Below are positions 18,257-26,152 of a DNA stretch of 64,000 nucleotides, piece after piece. Location: contig CAWGNS010000009.1 in assembly GCA_963824095.1 (NCBI GenBank), positions 124,001-188,000 on the forward strand, given 5' to 3'. The stretch's first letter is position 1. Each line of letters starts with the position of its first letter. The stretch is from JBBDWJ01 sp963824095. GTDB lineage: Bacteria; Acidobacteriota; Terriglobia; Bryobacterales; UBA6623. The position numbers and the translations under genes are program-made. Under the pieces are notes generated by a model. That model made no database searches and was not told where the DNA came from. It saw only the letters and a program-made list of their open reading frames with translations.

Positions 18257-18751
18257 CTACGGCATCGGCAGCGGTTGATCGCTGTCGCCGATTTCGCGGT
18301 GCAGCTTCCACGAACCGTCGGCGCCGCGCTTGAAGATCACCAGGTAGTTGCCGGTGTTCTGCATCTCGTTGCCGCCCGATTTGGGCGTCAGCGCCATCAC
18401 GTACGAGCCGTATTCATAGGCTAGGTCGCCCACGATCTGGGTATCGGCGGGAGTAATCGCGATGTTGACGCTGAACGTCTCCACCAGCGCTTGGGCGGCC
18501 TGCTGGATGGCTTGTTTGCCGACGGCCGCCGGCTGGTTGTTGTTCATCACGACGGCGTCGTCGGTGTAAAGGTCGGAGATGCCCGACACATCGCCCGAGT
18601 TGTACATCGACATGTAGTGGTCGCGAATGGCATTGATCGGCGCCGGATCGGGTGGCGTGGCGGCCTTCGACTCCGGCGCCGGAGCCGGTTGGCACGCCAG
18701 GAAGGTCATCGACAACAAGACGGTGGTGCACAGGGACTTGAGCAACTGCAT
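18257..18751 (-). CDS. SnoaL/DUF4440-like (NTF2-fold) lipoprotein
   Basis: 164 residues from the ATG at 18751, which has GAGGAG six bases upstream. Longer in-frame starts lack such a site. MQLLKSLCTTVLLSMTFLAC ends in a lipobox cysteine, so this is a lipoprotein. The rest is a cystatin/NTF2-type fold of the SnoaL-like family: INAIRDHYMSMYNSGDVSGI, DLYTDDAVVMNNNQPAAVGK, YEYGSYVMALTPKSGG, YLVIFKRGADGSWKLHREI. Members are mostly small-ligand binders or poorly characterised enzymes; the substrate is unknown. It converges on the CRTAC1 row and is transcribed alone. Confidence 0.8.
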   Translation of the reverse strand: MQLLKSLCTTVLLSMTFLACQPAPAPESKAATPPDPAPINAIRDHYMSMYNSGDVSGISDLYTDDAVVMNNNQPAAVGKQAIQQAAQALVETFSVNIAITPADTQIVGDLAYEYGSYVMALTPKSGGNEMQNTGNYLVIFKRGADGSWKLHREIGDSDQPLPMP

Positions 18752-19046
18752 CGCGTTCTCCTCTCCGTAGTGCGACTCGGTTGTATTTTTGGGGCGGCAG
18801 GCGAACCGTGGCACCTGCCGCGCGCGATTATACGCCCGTTGGCCGGACGCCCGCAAAGGGCGGATATTCCCCGGCAAAGTGAAATACGCCTAGAATTGCC
18901 CGTGCCGGGATCGATACTAACCGTGGGTGGCCCTGGGGACGGGTGCGGTGTTTCGTTCTTCGGAAACGGCGCGGCAGCCCGATTTCGGTGAACGTGACAC
19001 ACCGGTCCGCTGAGGCCCAACAGCGATTCAGCCAGGTCGACCCACT

Positions 19047-19970
19047 TTGAGACGGACCGTGAACCTTTCGCGCATAGCGTTTCCCGACCCCAGGCTGCTG
19101 GCCCTTTTGCCGCTGATTTGCTGCTGCCTGCCGGCGGCCCCCAACCTGGAGCCGGTGCCGGCGCGGCGGGAACGGCCCTCCGCGATCGAGAGGCAACGCG
19201 CCGCGGCCGGCCGCCAGATGGCGAGCCTCTCGGAGACCGCCGGCCGGGCACGGCAGTGGGCGCAGTCGGCGCGAGAGCGCCAGCAGGCCGCGGCTGAACG
19301 TCAGCGGGCCGCAGCCGAACGCCAACGAGCCGCAGCTCAATATCCAGCCGCGGCCGATGGCCCGCTCGCCGCGCTTGCCGGGCGGCGCAGTGCCATCGAA
19401 CAGCAGCGGGCCTCGATCGGCCGTCAACTGGCGTCGGTGGAGAAGCAGGTGGGGGCCGTCCACCCCGGCGGAGCGGTCTTTACTGCCGCTGCGACTGCCG
19501 ATACGGCCGACGCCGCGTCGTGGGCTTCTCCCGCCGGCCCGGAGTGTCGCCGCATCGCGCCGGCGGAAATTCATCCCTACGTCGAACAGGTCGCGAAGCG
19601 CGAAAGCCTTTCGCCCGAATTGCTGCGCGTGGTGATCGCCCATGAATCCAGTTTTTGGCCCTGCGCGGTTTCGCGCAAGGGGGCGATGGGAATGATGCAG
19701 TTGATGCCGGGGACGGCCGCCGACTTGGGCGTGACGCATCCGTTCGACGCCGAGGAGAACATCGACGGCGGCGCACGCTATCTCAGCTACCTGAAGGAGC
19801 GCTTCGGCGGCGATCTGCGATTGGCGCTGGCCGCCTACAACGCCGGGCCGCGGCGCGTCGACGCCTACCGCGGAGTGCCGCCGATTCCCGAGACGGTGAG
19901 CTACGTGTCGAGCATCCTGAGGCAGTTGGACGCGCCGGCACGGGCGAATGCCCCACTGGAAACCCCGTAA
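19047..19970 (+). CDS. Lytic transglycosylase with SLT domain
   Basis: 307 residues from a TTG at 19047; a GTG at 19059 is an equally good start. Cleaves peptidoglycan glycan strands to 1,6-anhydro products in the periplasm. The N-terminus is a signal peptide with LICCC, possibly a lipobox. Residues 45-135 form an Arg/Gln/Ala-rich helical stretch with internal repeats (AAAERQR units; SAIERQRAAAGRQMAS and SAIEQQRASIGRQLAS). The SLT domain follows from about 168, with catalytic Glu200 in AHESSFW, GMMQLMPGTA and LALAAYNAGPRRV. Its TAA stop is part of a family B repeat. Confidence 0.88.
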   Translation: MRRTVNLSRIAFPDPRLLALLPLICCCLPAAPNLEPVPARRERPSAIERQRAAAGRQMASLSETAGRARQWAQSARERQQAAAERQRAAAERQRAAAQYPAAADGPLAALAGRRSAIEQQRASIGRQLASVEKQVGAVHPGGAVFTAAATADTADAASWASPAGPECRRIAPAEIHPYVEQVAKRESLSPELLRVVIAHESSFWPCAVSRKGAMGMMQLMPGTAADLGVTHPFDAEENIDGGARYLSYLKERFGGDLRLALAAYNAGPRRVDAYRGVPPIPETVSYVSSILRQLDAPARANAPLETP

Positions 19971-20120
19971 CGCAGGGCTGGCGCATTTCCGGACCTGCGG
20001 CTTTTTGCCTGGCCCCACGCCCGCAAGTGCGCCCGGTTCCAGCACTTGCGGCCTGTTACTCGGCCTCCCCAAATGCCCCAAAAGCCGCAGGTCTGGAAAT
20101 GCGCCAGCCCTGTGCTACGC
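19967..20120. repeat. Palindromic repeat family B, copy 2
   Basis: GTAACGCAGGGCTG at the left end and CAGCCCTGTGCTACGC at the right, with inner arms TTTCCGGACCTGCGGC and GCCGCAGGTCTGGAAA. The first bases supply the stop codon of the transglycosylase gene, so the repeat abuts coding sequence directly. Confidence 0.8.
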
Positions 20121-20175
20121 GGGTTTCGAAGCGATTCTTGGGCGGGTGATAGACTGGGAGCAGGAGGCAGAAGAA

Positions 20176-20607
20176 TTGAACTATCCGGAACCTTTTATTG
20201 CGCCCATGAGGCGGGAACTGGCTGAGCAGGGCGTGATCGAGACGCGTACGCCTCAGCAGGTCGACGAGCTATTGGGACCCGATAGCGGAACCGTTCTTAT
20301 GGTCGTCAATTCGGTGTGTGGCTGCGCCGCCGGCAAGGCCCGCCCGGGCCTGCTCGAGTCGCTCAAGCACACGGTCGTGCCGGACAAAGTGGCCACGGTT
20401 TTTGCTGGCGGCGACCCCGAAGCGACAGCGCGTGTTCGCGAGATCCTGTCGGAATATCCGCCTTCTTCGCCGTCGATGGCGCTGTTTCGGGACGGCCGCC
20501 CGGTGTTCATGCTACAGCGCTTCGAGATTGAAGGCCGCGACGCCCCGGCGATCGCCGGCATTCTCAAGCAAGCCTACGACGATCACTGCGCCAAGAAAAC
20601 GGCCTGA
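20176..20607 (+). CDS. Bacilliredoxin of the BrxA/BrxB (YphP/DUF1094) family
   Basis: 143 residues from a TTG start with AGGAGG eight bases upstream; this length matches the family (about 144). Bacilliredoxins remove bacillithiol from mixed disulfides on proteins or act as small thiol oxidoreductases. Key features: PMRRELAEQG near the N-terminus, the catalytic Cys48-Gly-Cys50 in VNSVCGCAAGKARPG, TVFAGGD, SPSMALFRDG, and the IEGRDAPAI end. Acidobacteria are among lineages where such proteins occur; whether bacillithiol is made here cannot be seen. It is a single gene flanked by repeats. Confidence 0.9.
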   Translation: MNYPEPFIAPMRRELAEQGVIETRTPQQVDELLGPDSGTVLMVVNSVCGCAAGKARPGLLESLKHTVVPDKVATVFAGGDPEATARVREILSEYPPSSPSMALFRDGRPVFMLQRFEIEGRDAPAIAGILKQAYDDHCAKKTA

Positions 20608-20703
20608 CGCTTCGCGACCTGGCGCGTTTCGGAGGGGGGGGTGCCTTGGAATCGAGGCGCTTCGCCGCGGGCTTTTGCGGCGACTCGGCCCGCCGCCTTA
20701 CCA

Positions 20704-20851
20704 GGCTGCGGAAAAACTCCGGTGTGGCCCGGCAGTGGTGCTTCATGGGGACAGTCACCGCGTTTCGCGCCTCAATTTTTCAGGGGTTTGCGGGATTCGC
20801 AGGGTGCGAAATACGGTGACTGTCCCCCTCCGGCAGAGTTTTTCTGCAGCC
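20704..20851. repeat. Palindromic repeat family A, copy 3, nested in outer arms
   Basis: The core (20747-20827) has GGGGACAGTCACCGCGTTTC and GTGACTGTCCCC ends, as at 9936. It is enclosed by a second inverted pair, GGCTGCGGAAAAACTCCGG (20704-20722) and CCGGCAGAGTTTTTCTGCAG (from 20830). This composite, followed by ACGCCTGCGGCTCTGTTT of family F, fills the gap between the bacilliredoxin and the next gene. Confidence 0.75.
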
Positions 20852-20896
20852 TGTTACGCCTGCGGCTCTGTTTTTGGGTTTGGGGCTGGGTCGGCG

Positions 20897-21529
20897 CTAC
20901 CTTTCCTCGTTGAGCATGGCGGCTACGACGTTGGAGCCGCTGGCCGTGAGCCGGCGGCCGGCTGCTTGGATCTCGCTCACTCGCGTGACGCGCGGCGCGA
21001 CCGCCAGCACGATGGCGTCGGGTACGTCGAACGGAAATGTCAGGTATTCGGCGTCGTCGGCCGCCGGCAGGTCGATGATCATGTTTGGGAAACGCTGCCG
21101 CAGCCTTTTGTAATAGCCTCGAAAGCGCCTGCCGACTTCTTCCTTTTGCCGCCGCTCGTGCAACGGCCTGCCCGCGGGCAGCACGCTCAGGCGCGGCATT
21201 GCCGTGCGGTGGATCACCCGCTCTTCTTCCATGCCGTCGAACAGGGCTTCGACCAGCCCGGGGCCCGCGGGGGCTCCCAGCGAGGCCGCCAGCCCGGGAT
21301 GGCGCAGGTTGGCTTCCACCAACAGCACCGGCTCGTCGGCGTACTGCGTGATCCATTCGCCCAGCGCCGCGGTCAGATAGGCCGCTCCCTGCCGCGGGCT
21401 TGCCGGGCAGATGCCCAGCGACTCGCAGCTTTCCAGCGCCGACTTGCCCAGCAGGTCCGCCAGGACTTCGCCCCAGCGGCTGCGCGGCCCTCCCAGCCGC
21501 CCTTCGATGCGCTCCGCTAACGTCGCCAC
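20897..21529 (-). CDS. BY-kinase/CpsD-like P-loop protein with degenerate Walker A
   Basis: 210 residues, cytosolic, related to the CpsD/CapB tyrosine autokinases that regulate polysaccharide polymerisation with Wzz proteins. Recognisable parts are a Walker A'-like strand VLLVEANLRHPGLA (normally a DAD-type motif), Walker B NMIIDLPA, and the terminal ITRVSEI-type helix with VVAAMLNEER. The P-loop that should read GxxxxGK[ST] is replaced by ICPASPRQGAAYL, without the lysine. The tyrosine-rich tail is absent. It probably lost kinase activity and may act as a structural partner of the Wzz-like protein encoded 363 bases upstream in the same direction. Confidence 0.7.
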   Translation of the reverse strand: MATLAERIEGRLGGPRSRWGEVLADLLGKSALESCESLGICPASPRQGAAYLTAALGEWITQYADEPVLLVEANLRHPGLAASLGAPAGPGLVEALFDGMEEERVIHRTAMPRLSVLPAGRPLHERRQKEEVGRRFRGYYKRLRQRFPNMIIDLPAADDAEYLTFPFDVPDAIVLAVAPRVTRVSEIQAAGRRLTASGSNVVAAMLNEER

Positions 21530-21892
21530 TCCGGCTTCCTCCCTTGGTTACACCGACCCGTTTTTCTCGACCCGCTCCCCCGTGGGGTCGTTGCTCCACT
21601 ACCGCCGAACTTTATTGACCACCCTCTGTCTCGGTTTTCTGGTTCCATTTCGTTGTCTCTCCCGGTGTTTCCCGGTTGTTTCTGGAACTCGTTGCCGATT
21701 GAGCTTGGCGCGGCCACCGCTTGCTTACGCGCGCGGTTCGGTTTGGTTGTGTGCCTTTCGCTCTTCGCTGTTGTTCGTTCCTCGCTGTGTCCTGTCGCTA
21801 CGTCCACTTCGCTTGTCTACTGCACTGCGTGTTCGTCACTGTCTTTGTGTCACCGCGTCTACATTCCTGCGTCGAAGCGTCTCGCGAGTTGG
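21530..21892. other. Non-coding gap inside the polysaccharide export group
   Basis: Pyrimidine-rich on the plus strand, with CTTACGCGCGCGGTTCGGTTT near 21724 resembling family F. I see no gene, terminator or promoter. Its length is odd between genes that are usually adjacent. Confidence 0.5.
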
Positions 21893-23446
21893 TCACCTTG
21901 CTTGACGTTTGGTGACCTCGGCCGCGGTGCTGAGCACGGGCAGACCGGTCAGAGCCGCGATTTCGGCCGCGCTGCTGACCGCCCGGTTCCGGTGGTCGCG
22001 CACCACCGCCGCTCCCACTCCGGTGCAGCCGCCCAGCAACAGCCCCATCAGCATCACCATCGCCAGCGGCCGCTCCGCCGGCAGCGCCGGTTCCCTCGCC
22101 GGCTCCACGATCGAGACGTGCAGCAACTGTTCGAGGTCCAGCGCCGTCGCGATGCGCGCCTGCTCCTTGCGCTCTTCGTAGCGCAGGTAGTTTTCCTCGG
22201 CCAGCTTCACCTTGCGCTCCAACGTGTCGTGCTCGGCCGTCAGCGACTCCAGCCGCGTCTGCCGGCTCTTCTGCTCGCCCAGCTTCTGCCGGAGCTCGCG
22301 CTGCCGCGCTTCCAGCCCCGCCAACTCGGTCTGCGTTCGAAAATACTCGGCTTCCACCGACTGCCGAATCGGGTTCAACGCTTCGGTCTCGTCGACCACC
22401 ACCGCCTGCTCTTCCTGCTCCAGCGCCTTCTTGGTGTCGGCCAGTTTTTTATCCACCTCGACCACCAGCCGATAGCCCGGCTCGTAACGCGTCAGCAGCT
22501 CGGTGCGTTGATTCTCCAGATCCAGTAGCGAACTCTTGAGCTTTTCGATCAGCGCCTGGTTGCGCGCGCTGCGGCTCGCCGTCTTCACCGTCTCGGGTAG
22601 CTTCTCGCCCTGTTGCCGCAACTGTTCGAGGCGCCGCCGGCTCGATTGAATCTCGCCCGTCACCGACGTCAGCTCGGTTTCGAGCTCTTCGCCGCGCCGC
22701 AGCGCCGACGCCTTCTGTTGCTGCAACAGCGACACCTGGTTGGCCGTGCTGAAATCGCCCATCCGCTCTTGCGCTTGTTCCAACTCGCCGCCGTGAACGC
22801 CGGCCTGTTCCTGGAAAAACTCCAGCGCCTCGCCGTGCCGCTCGATCGCCGCGCGCTTATCGAGATAGAGCGCCGCCAGGCTGTTGAGCACCTCGGCGGA
22901 TTGCTTCGGGTTGCTGCCGGCATAGCGCAGCGCGATCAGGTTAGTGCTGGGCACTGCGCCCACCTTCAGATCGTCCGCCAGCCGCCGCACCGCCCGCTCG
23001 AGCTTCGCCGGCGAGCCATCCGCGGCCAGCCCTTCGCGCTGCGCCACCTGCGCCAGCAACTCATGGCTGCGCAACAACTCGACCTCGGAGCTCACTTCCT
23101 GGGGGCTCACCGGCCCGGCCTCGCCGACCGCCGCGCCTTCGGTTCGCTCGCGCTGCACCAGAATGCGCAGCTCGGCTTCATAGACCGGTGGCGCAAACAA
23201 GGCCCATAGCAGCATCGGCAGCACGACCGCCGCGAAGCCGGCCGCCGCCGCCCAGCGATTGCGCTCGATCATTTCCCAAAGCCGCCGCGCCCAATCCTTG
23301 CGGCCAAACTTCGGCGCCGTCCGGGGAACCGCCGCCACCAGAGCGCCGGGCTCTTCGGGACGCCGCACCAGCCGCACTTCGCGCCGCACGCGCCCCAGCA
23401 GGCCGATCACTCCCTCCCGCCGGGTGAGTTCCTTGCCCTCGTTCAT
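21893..23446 (-). CDS. Wzz/GNVR-type polysaccharide chain-length or copolymerase protein
   Basis: 517 residues from the ATG at 23446, preceded by GGGGAGAAG; upstream in-frame codons have weaker signals. Inner-membrane polysaccharide co-polymerase that spans the periplasm and sets chain length or couples to the export protein. After about 70 cytosolic residues comes TM1 (AAGFAAVVLPMLLWALFA), the Wzz-type VYEAELRILVQRE, a long coiled-coil region (about residues 200-420, EFFQEQAGVHGGELEQAQER and onward), the GNVR-type part near RIATALDLEQLLHVSIVEPA, and TM2 (LAMVMLMGLLLGGCTGVGAA). A cytosolic tail ends the protein; there is no fused kinase. Confidence 0.85.
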   Translation of the reverse strand: MNEGKELTRREGVIGLLGRVRREVRLVRRPEEPGALVAAVPRTAPKFGRKDWARRLWEMIERNRWAAAAGFAAVVLPMLLWALFAPPVYEAELRILVQRERTEGAAVGEAGPVSPQEVSSEVELLRSHELLAQVAQREGLAADGSPAKLERAVRRLADDLKVGAVPSTNLIALRYAGSNPKQSAEVLNSLAALYLDKRAAIERHGEALEFFQEQAGVHGGELEQAQERMGDFSTANQVSLLQQQKASALRRGEELETELTSVTGEIQSSRRRLEQLRQQGEKLPETVKTASRSARNQALIEKLKSSLLDLENQRTELLTRYEPGYRLVVEVDKKLADTKKALEQEEQAVVVDETEALNPIRQSVEAEYFRTQTELAGLEARQRELRQKLGEQKSRQTRLESLTAEHDTLERKVKLAEENYLRYEERKEQARIATALDLEQLLHVSIVEPAREPALPAERPLAMVMLMGLLLGGCTGVGAAVVRDHRNRAVSSAAEIAALTGLPVLSTAAEVTKRQAR

Positions 23447-23563
23447 CGCTGCCGCTTCTCCCCGTTCTATCTCGTGAATGTGCTTCGAACGCATTTTAGT
23501 GGGAACCACACAAGTCGTTTGCCCGGATTCCGAGTCCAGGCCTTCGGCGCCCGGCCGCGGCGC

Positions 23564-24295
23564 CTAGAACAAAAACAACGGATTGAAGAACAATCCCAAT
23601 TTGCTCGCTTCCATAAATTTTTGAACCTTGCCCAACTTCGAACGCGAGACATAGATCGAATCGCCGGGTTTCAGCGCGACGTCTTCCCGCAGGCCGTTCT
23701 GCAGGGCTTCCTTGAAGTTGATGCGCCGGGTCTCAACCCAGTCTTTGGAGACGCGGCGGAACAGCAACACTTCATTGGTCTGCGCCCCGGGGCCGAAGCC
23801 GCCGGCGACCTGGATCGCCTCGCTCAGCATGATCTCGCCCCTAAGATCGTAGCGGCCCGGTTTCCCCACTTCGCCGCCCACGATGTAGTGGGGCATGCTG
23901 AACTCTTTCAGAATGACGCTCACCACCGGGTCGCGTAGTTTTTCGCTGTAGGCCTGCACGGTGGCGTCGCGCGCCTCTTGCACGGTCATGCCGCCGATCT
24001 TGAGCTCGCCCGCCTCCTGCAGCGGGACGTAGCCGTCGGGTTGCACTCGGACGCTTTGGTTGAACTCGGGAGTAAAGCGAAACTGGAACTCGACCACGTC
24101 GCCGGGCTGGATGCGGTAGCGGTCTTCCCGCCGCGCGAAGCCGGGAACGGTGGACTCCTGGCCGACGGCGGCGGTGTTGCCCGAGTTTTCGGCGCCGTAA
24201 ACCGGAAGGATTCCCAGCAGCGCCGCCAGAGCCCAGCCGAGCGCTCGCGGTCCGCTTACCCCGATCCGGTTGCGGGCGAGAGGTTTGTTGCACAT
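23564..24295 (-). CDS. Polysaccharide export protein with SLBB domain (Wza-like)
   Basis: 243 residues. Forms the periplasmic/outer-membrane exit path for exopolysaccharide. The start at 24295 gives a signal peptide with core GWALAALLGILPVYGAE; no strong ribosome site is visible. The poly-export domain starts at YRIQPGDVVEFQFRFTPEFN (about residue 60), followed by VRVQPDGYVPLQEAGELKI and an SLBB domain (YIVGGEVGKPGRYDLRG, LSEAIQVAGGF). No lipobox is seen and the chain lacks the Wza C-terminal transmembrane helix. First gene of the group with the Wzz-like and BY-kinase-like genes; no glycosyltransferases are nearby. Confidence 0.87.
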   Translation of the reverse strand: MCNKPLARNRIGVSGPRALGWALAALLGILPVYGAENSGNTAAVGQESTVPGFARREDRYRIQPGDVVEFQFRFTPEFNQSVRVQPDGYVPLQEAGELKIGGMTVQEARDATVQAYSEKLRDPVVSVILKEFSMPHYIVGGEVGKPGRYDLRGEIMLSEAIQVAGGFGPGAQTNEVLLFRRVSKDWVETRRINFKEALQNGLREDVALKPGDSIYVSRSKLGKVQKFMEASKLGLFFNPLFLF

Positions 24296-24656
24296 GACTT
24301 TTCTGCGGGGAGGGCTGTTAAGCCTCTTTACACCCAAGGCCTCGCGATGCGTTTCCGAGACGCACACACGGCGGCAGACCCTCCGACCGCCGCTTTCACC
24401 TGCAAAGGGACCACCAAACGAGAAAGGACGGAGAGAATGGGCTTGTGGCTGCCAAGTTATTGATTGTAAGTGTGTTCCATTCCGGAGGGTCGGGTGCGCG
24501 CCCGGCTCTTGGGAGGCAGCCGGCCGGCGACACTGACGTGGCCATCCTGAAACCCTGACCTTTGCATCAGACCCACGGTCCTGGGGAGGGCTCCCCGGCA
24601 GGGTGGCGCACCTACCTCCCGGCGGGGGCCCGTCCGCTCAAGGTGGTTGGGTGGGG
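24296..24656. other. Intergenic region before the export group
   Basis: Between the LysR gene's end and the export gene's start. Read on the minus strand, TACAAT near 24468 could be a -10 box for the export group, but no fitting -35 is seen. Otherwise nothing recognised. Confidence 0.4.
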
Positions 24657-25544
24657 CTATTCCTTGGGGTGTTCCTGCAGGAATTTCAAAAACTGGGCGG
24701 CGATGGGGCTGAAGCGCTTCTTACGGCGGTAGAGGATACCCACCGGGCGCACCAGGCCTTCGGCCTCCAACGGCAGCGCCATCATCCGGCCGTCGGCCAC
24801 CTCCTGGCGCACGGTGCGGTCGGGCAGGATGCTGATGCCCGAGCCGATCGAGACGGCTTCTTTGATCATCTGGATGTTGTCGAATTCGAGCACGATGCTG
24901 CGCTGCACGCCGTGCTCGCGAAAGAATCGGTCCATCGCCTTGCGGATCGACAGGTCCGGATCGAAGCTCACGAAATTGCAGCCGTCCAGGTCGGCCGGTT
25001 TGACACTGGTTTTCTTCGCTAGCGGGTGGCCTGGGTGGCACACCAGCACCATCGTTTCGAGTCTCCAGGGGATCGCCTTGATCTCTTTGCCGGGGTTGGG
25101 GTAGCTGATCAGGCCAAGGTCCGCTTGATCAGCAAAAACCGCCTGGTAGACCTTGTCGGGACGCATGTATTCAAGGTGAATGTGGGCCTGGGCGTGGAGT
25201 TCCTCGAACTGCTGGGTGATCTGCGCCATCTCGTACAGGCCGATGGAGTAGATCGAGGCCACGCGTACCGCCCCGACCAGCTCCTTTTTGAGCGCCTCGA
25301 TCTGCGACTCGGCCTCCTCGTAGCGACGGACGATGTCGCGGCAGGCGGTGAGGTAGAGCCGGCCGGCATGGGTCAGCCGCAGCGGCCGGTTGGCGCGGTC
25401 GAACAGCTCGACGCCGAGGTTCTTTTCGAGGTGCTTGAGGTTCTGGCTGGCGGCCGACTGGCTGATGCTGTTCATGGCGGCGCCGCGGCTGATGCTGTTG
25501 GTTTGGGCGATGTCGCGGAAAACCTTGAGGTGCTCGATCGTCAC
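24657..25544 (-). CDS. LysR-family transcriptional regulator
   Basis: 295 residues, full length. The N-terminal winged helix-turn-helix (MTIEHLKVFRDIAQTNSISR, then SISQSAASQNLKHLEKNLGV) binds DNA; the C-terminal half (from about residue 92, VRVASIYSIGLYEMAQ) is the ligand-sensing periplasmic-binding-like domain. It starts at GTG 25544 with no ribosome site; a -10-like TATACT lies six bases upstream, so the mRNA may be leaderless. A perfect dyad of LysR type overlaps this promoter, implying autoregulation. The target genes and effector cannot be inferred; the neighbours face the same direction or are unrelated. Confidence 0.92.
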   Translation of the reverse strand: MTIEHLKVFRDIAQTNSISRGAAMNSISQSAASQNLKHLEKNLGVELFDRANRPLRLTHAGRLYLTACRDIVRRYEEAESQIEALKKELVGAVRVASIYSIGLYEMAQITQQFEELHAQAHIHLEYMRPDKVYQAVFADQADLGLISYPNPGKEIKAIPWRLETMVLVCHPGHPLAKKTSVKPADLDGCNFVSFDPDLSIRKAMDRFFREHGVQRSIVLEFDNIQMIKEAVSIGSGISILPDRTVRQEVADGRMMALPLEAEGLVRPVGILYRRKKRFSPIAAQFLKFLQEHPKE

Positions 25545-25547
25545 AAT

Positions 25548-25562
25548 ATAAGTATATCTTAT
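25548..25562 (-). promoter_or_regulatory. LysR-type dyad overlapping the -10 box of the LysR gene
   Basis: ATAAG-TATAT-CTTAT is a perfect 5-5-5 dyad containing the T-N11-A pattern of LysR boxes, four bases upstream of the GTG start. On the minus strand it contains TATACT, a five-of-six -10 match. It sits in an AT-rich island unlike the surrounding GC-rich DNA. Confidence 0.55.
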
Positions 25563-25662
25563 TTAATAAACCAGCAGGAAGAAGGTTTGCGGCTATCGAC
25601 GCCGGTTTGCGGTTGTGAGGTTTCGTGGAGAGGCCCTGTGGGCCCTGGCCGTGGTACTGGCT

Positions 25663-25698
25663 GTGGCGCGGGCCTCTGGCCGGCAGGGCCCGCGCCAC
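25663..25698. repeat. Palindromic repeat family E, copy 1
   Basis: GTGGCGCGGGCC (25663-25674) and GGCCCGCGCCAC (25687-25698) form a perfect 12-bp inverted repeat. Related arms lie at 31052-31246 and 42731-42780. Confidence 0.8.
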
Positions 25699-25723
25699 GC
25701 TCGTCGACCTGCGCTGGGAGCGG

Positions 25724-26149
25724 TCAGTCGGCCGATTGACGGCGCAGCGACCGCGCCAGGCTGTCGACCAGGGTTTCGATCTGTTCGCGGACGCGGCGGT
25801 ATTTGCGCAGCGAGCGGCCCATGGGGTCGGGGACCGGCCAGATCAGGTTGCCGCCCTCGTAGCCGGGCAGCATCTGGAGAATCCCCGAGCCGCTCATGTT
25901 GACGACCAGGTCGGCGGTTCGCCAATCGACGTCGCGGATCGGTTTGGGATGCTGGTCCGCGATCGAAATGCCGGCCTCGGCCATCACTTCGATGGTTTGG
26001 GGCTGGACGATGGGGGCGGGAAGCAGGCCGGCGCTCATCGGAAGCATCAGGTCGGGATAGCGGTAGCGCGCGAATCCCTCGGCCATCTGGCTGCGGCAGG
26101 AATTGCCGATGCAGATGAACAGGACACGATACTGCTTCGGCTCGCCCAC
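25724..26149 (-). CDS. Low-molecular-weight protein phosphatase / arsenate-reductase-like protein
   Basis: 141 residues. Catalytic loop Cys13-X5-Arg19 in CIGNSCRSQMAEGF, shared by low-molecular-weight tyrosine phosphatases and thioredoxin-linked arsenate reductases, plus the acid loop in WPVPDPMG. The further cysteines used by thioredoxin-linked ArsC for disulfide relay are missing; the only other cysteine is Cys18 within the loop. I therefore favour phosphatase over arsenate reductase, though the SQMAEG motif is ArsC-like. It lies three bases after pdxT on the same strand, so it is probably the last gene of the pdx operon. Confidence 0.8.
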   Translation of the reverse strand: MGEPKQYRVLFICIGNSCRSQMAEGFARYRYPDLMLPMSAGLLPAPIVQPQTIEVMAEAGISIADQHPKPIRDVDWRTADLVVNMSGSGILQMLPGYEGGNLIWPVPDPMGRSLRKYRRVREQIETLVDSLARSLRRQSAD

Positions 26150-26152
26150 GGT

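Noticed and set aside
20318..21520. 400-codon plus-strand open frame spanning the bacilliredoxin end, a repeat and the BY-kinase-like gene
   Set aside because: Crosses a palindromic repeat and is antisense to a gene with a recognisable fold; no motif support.
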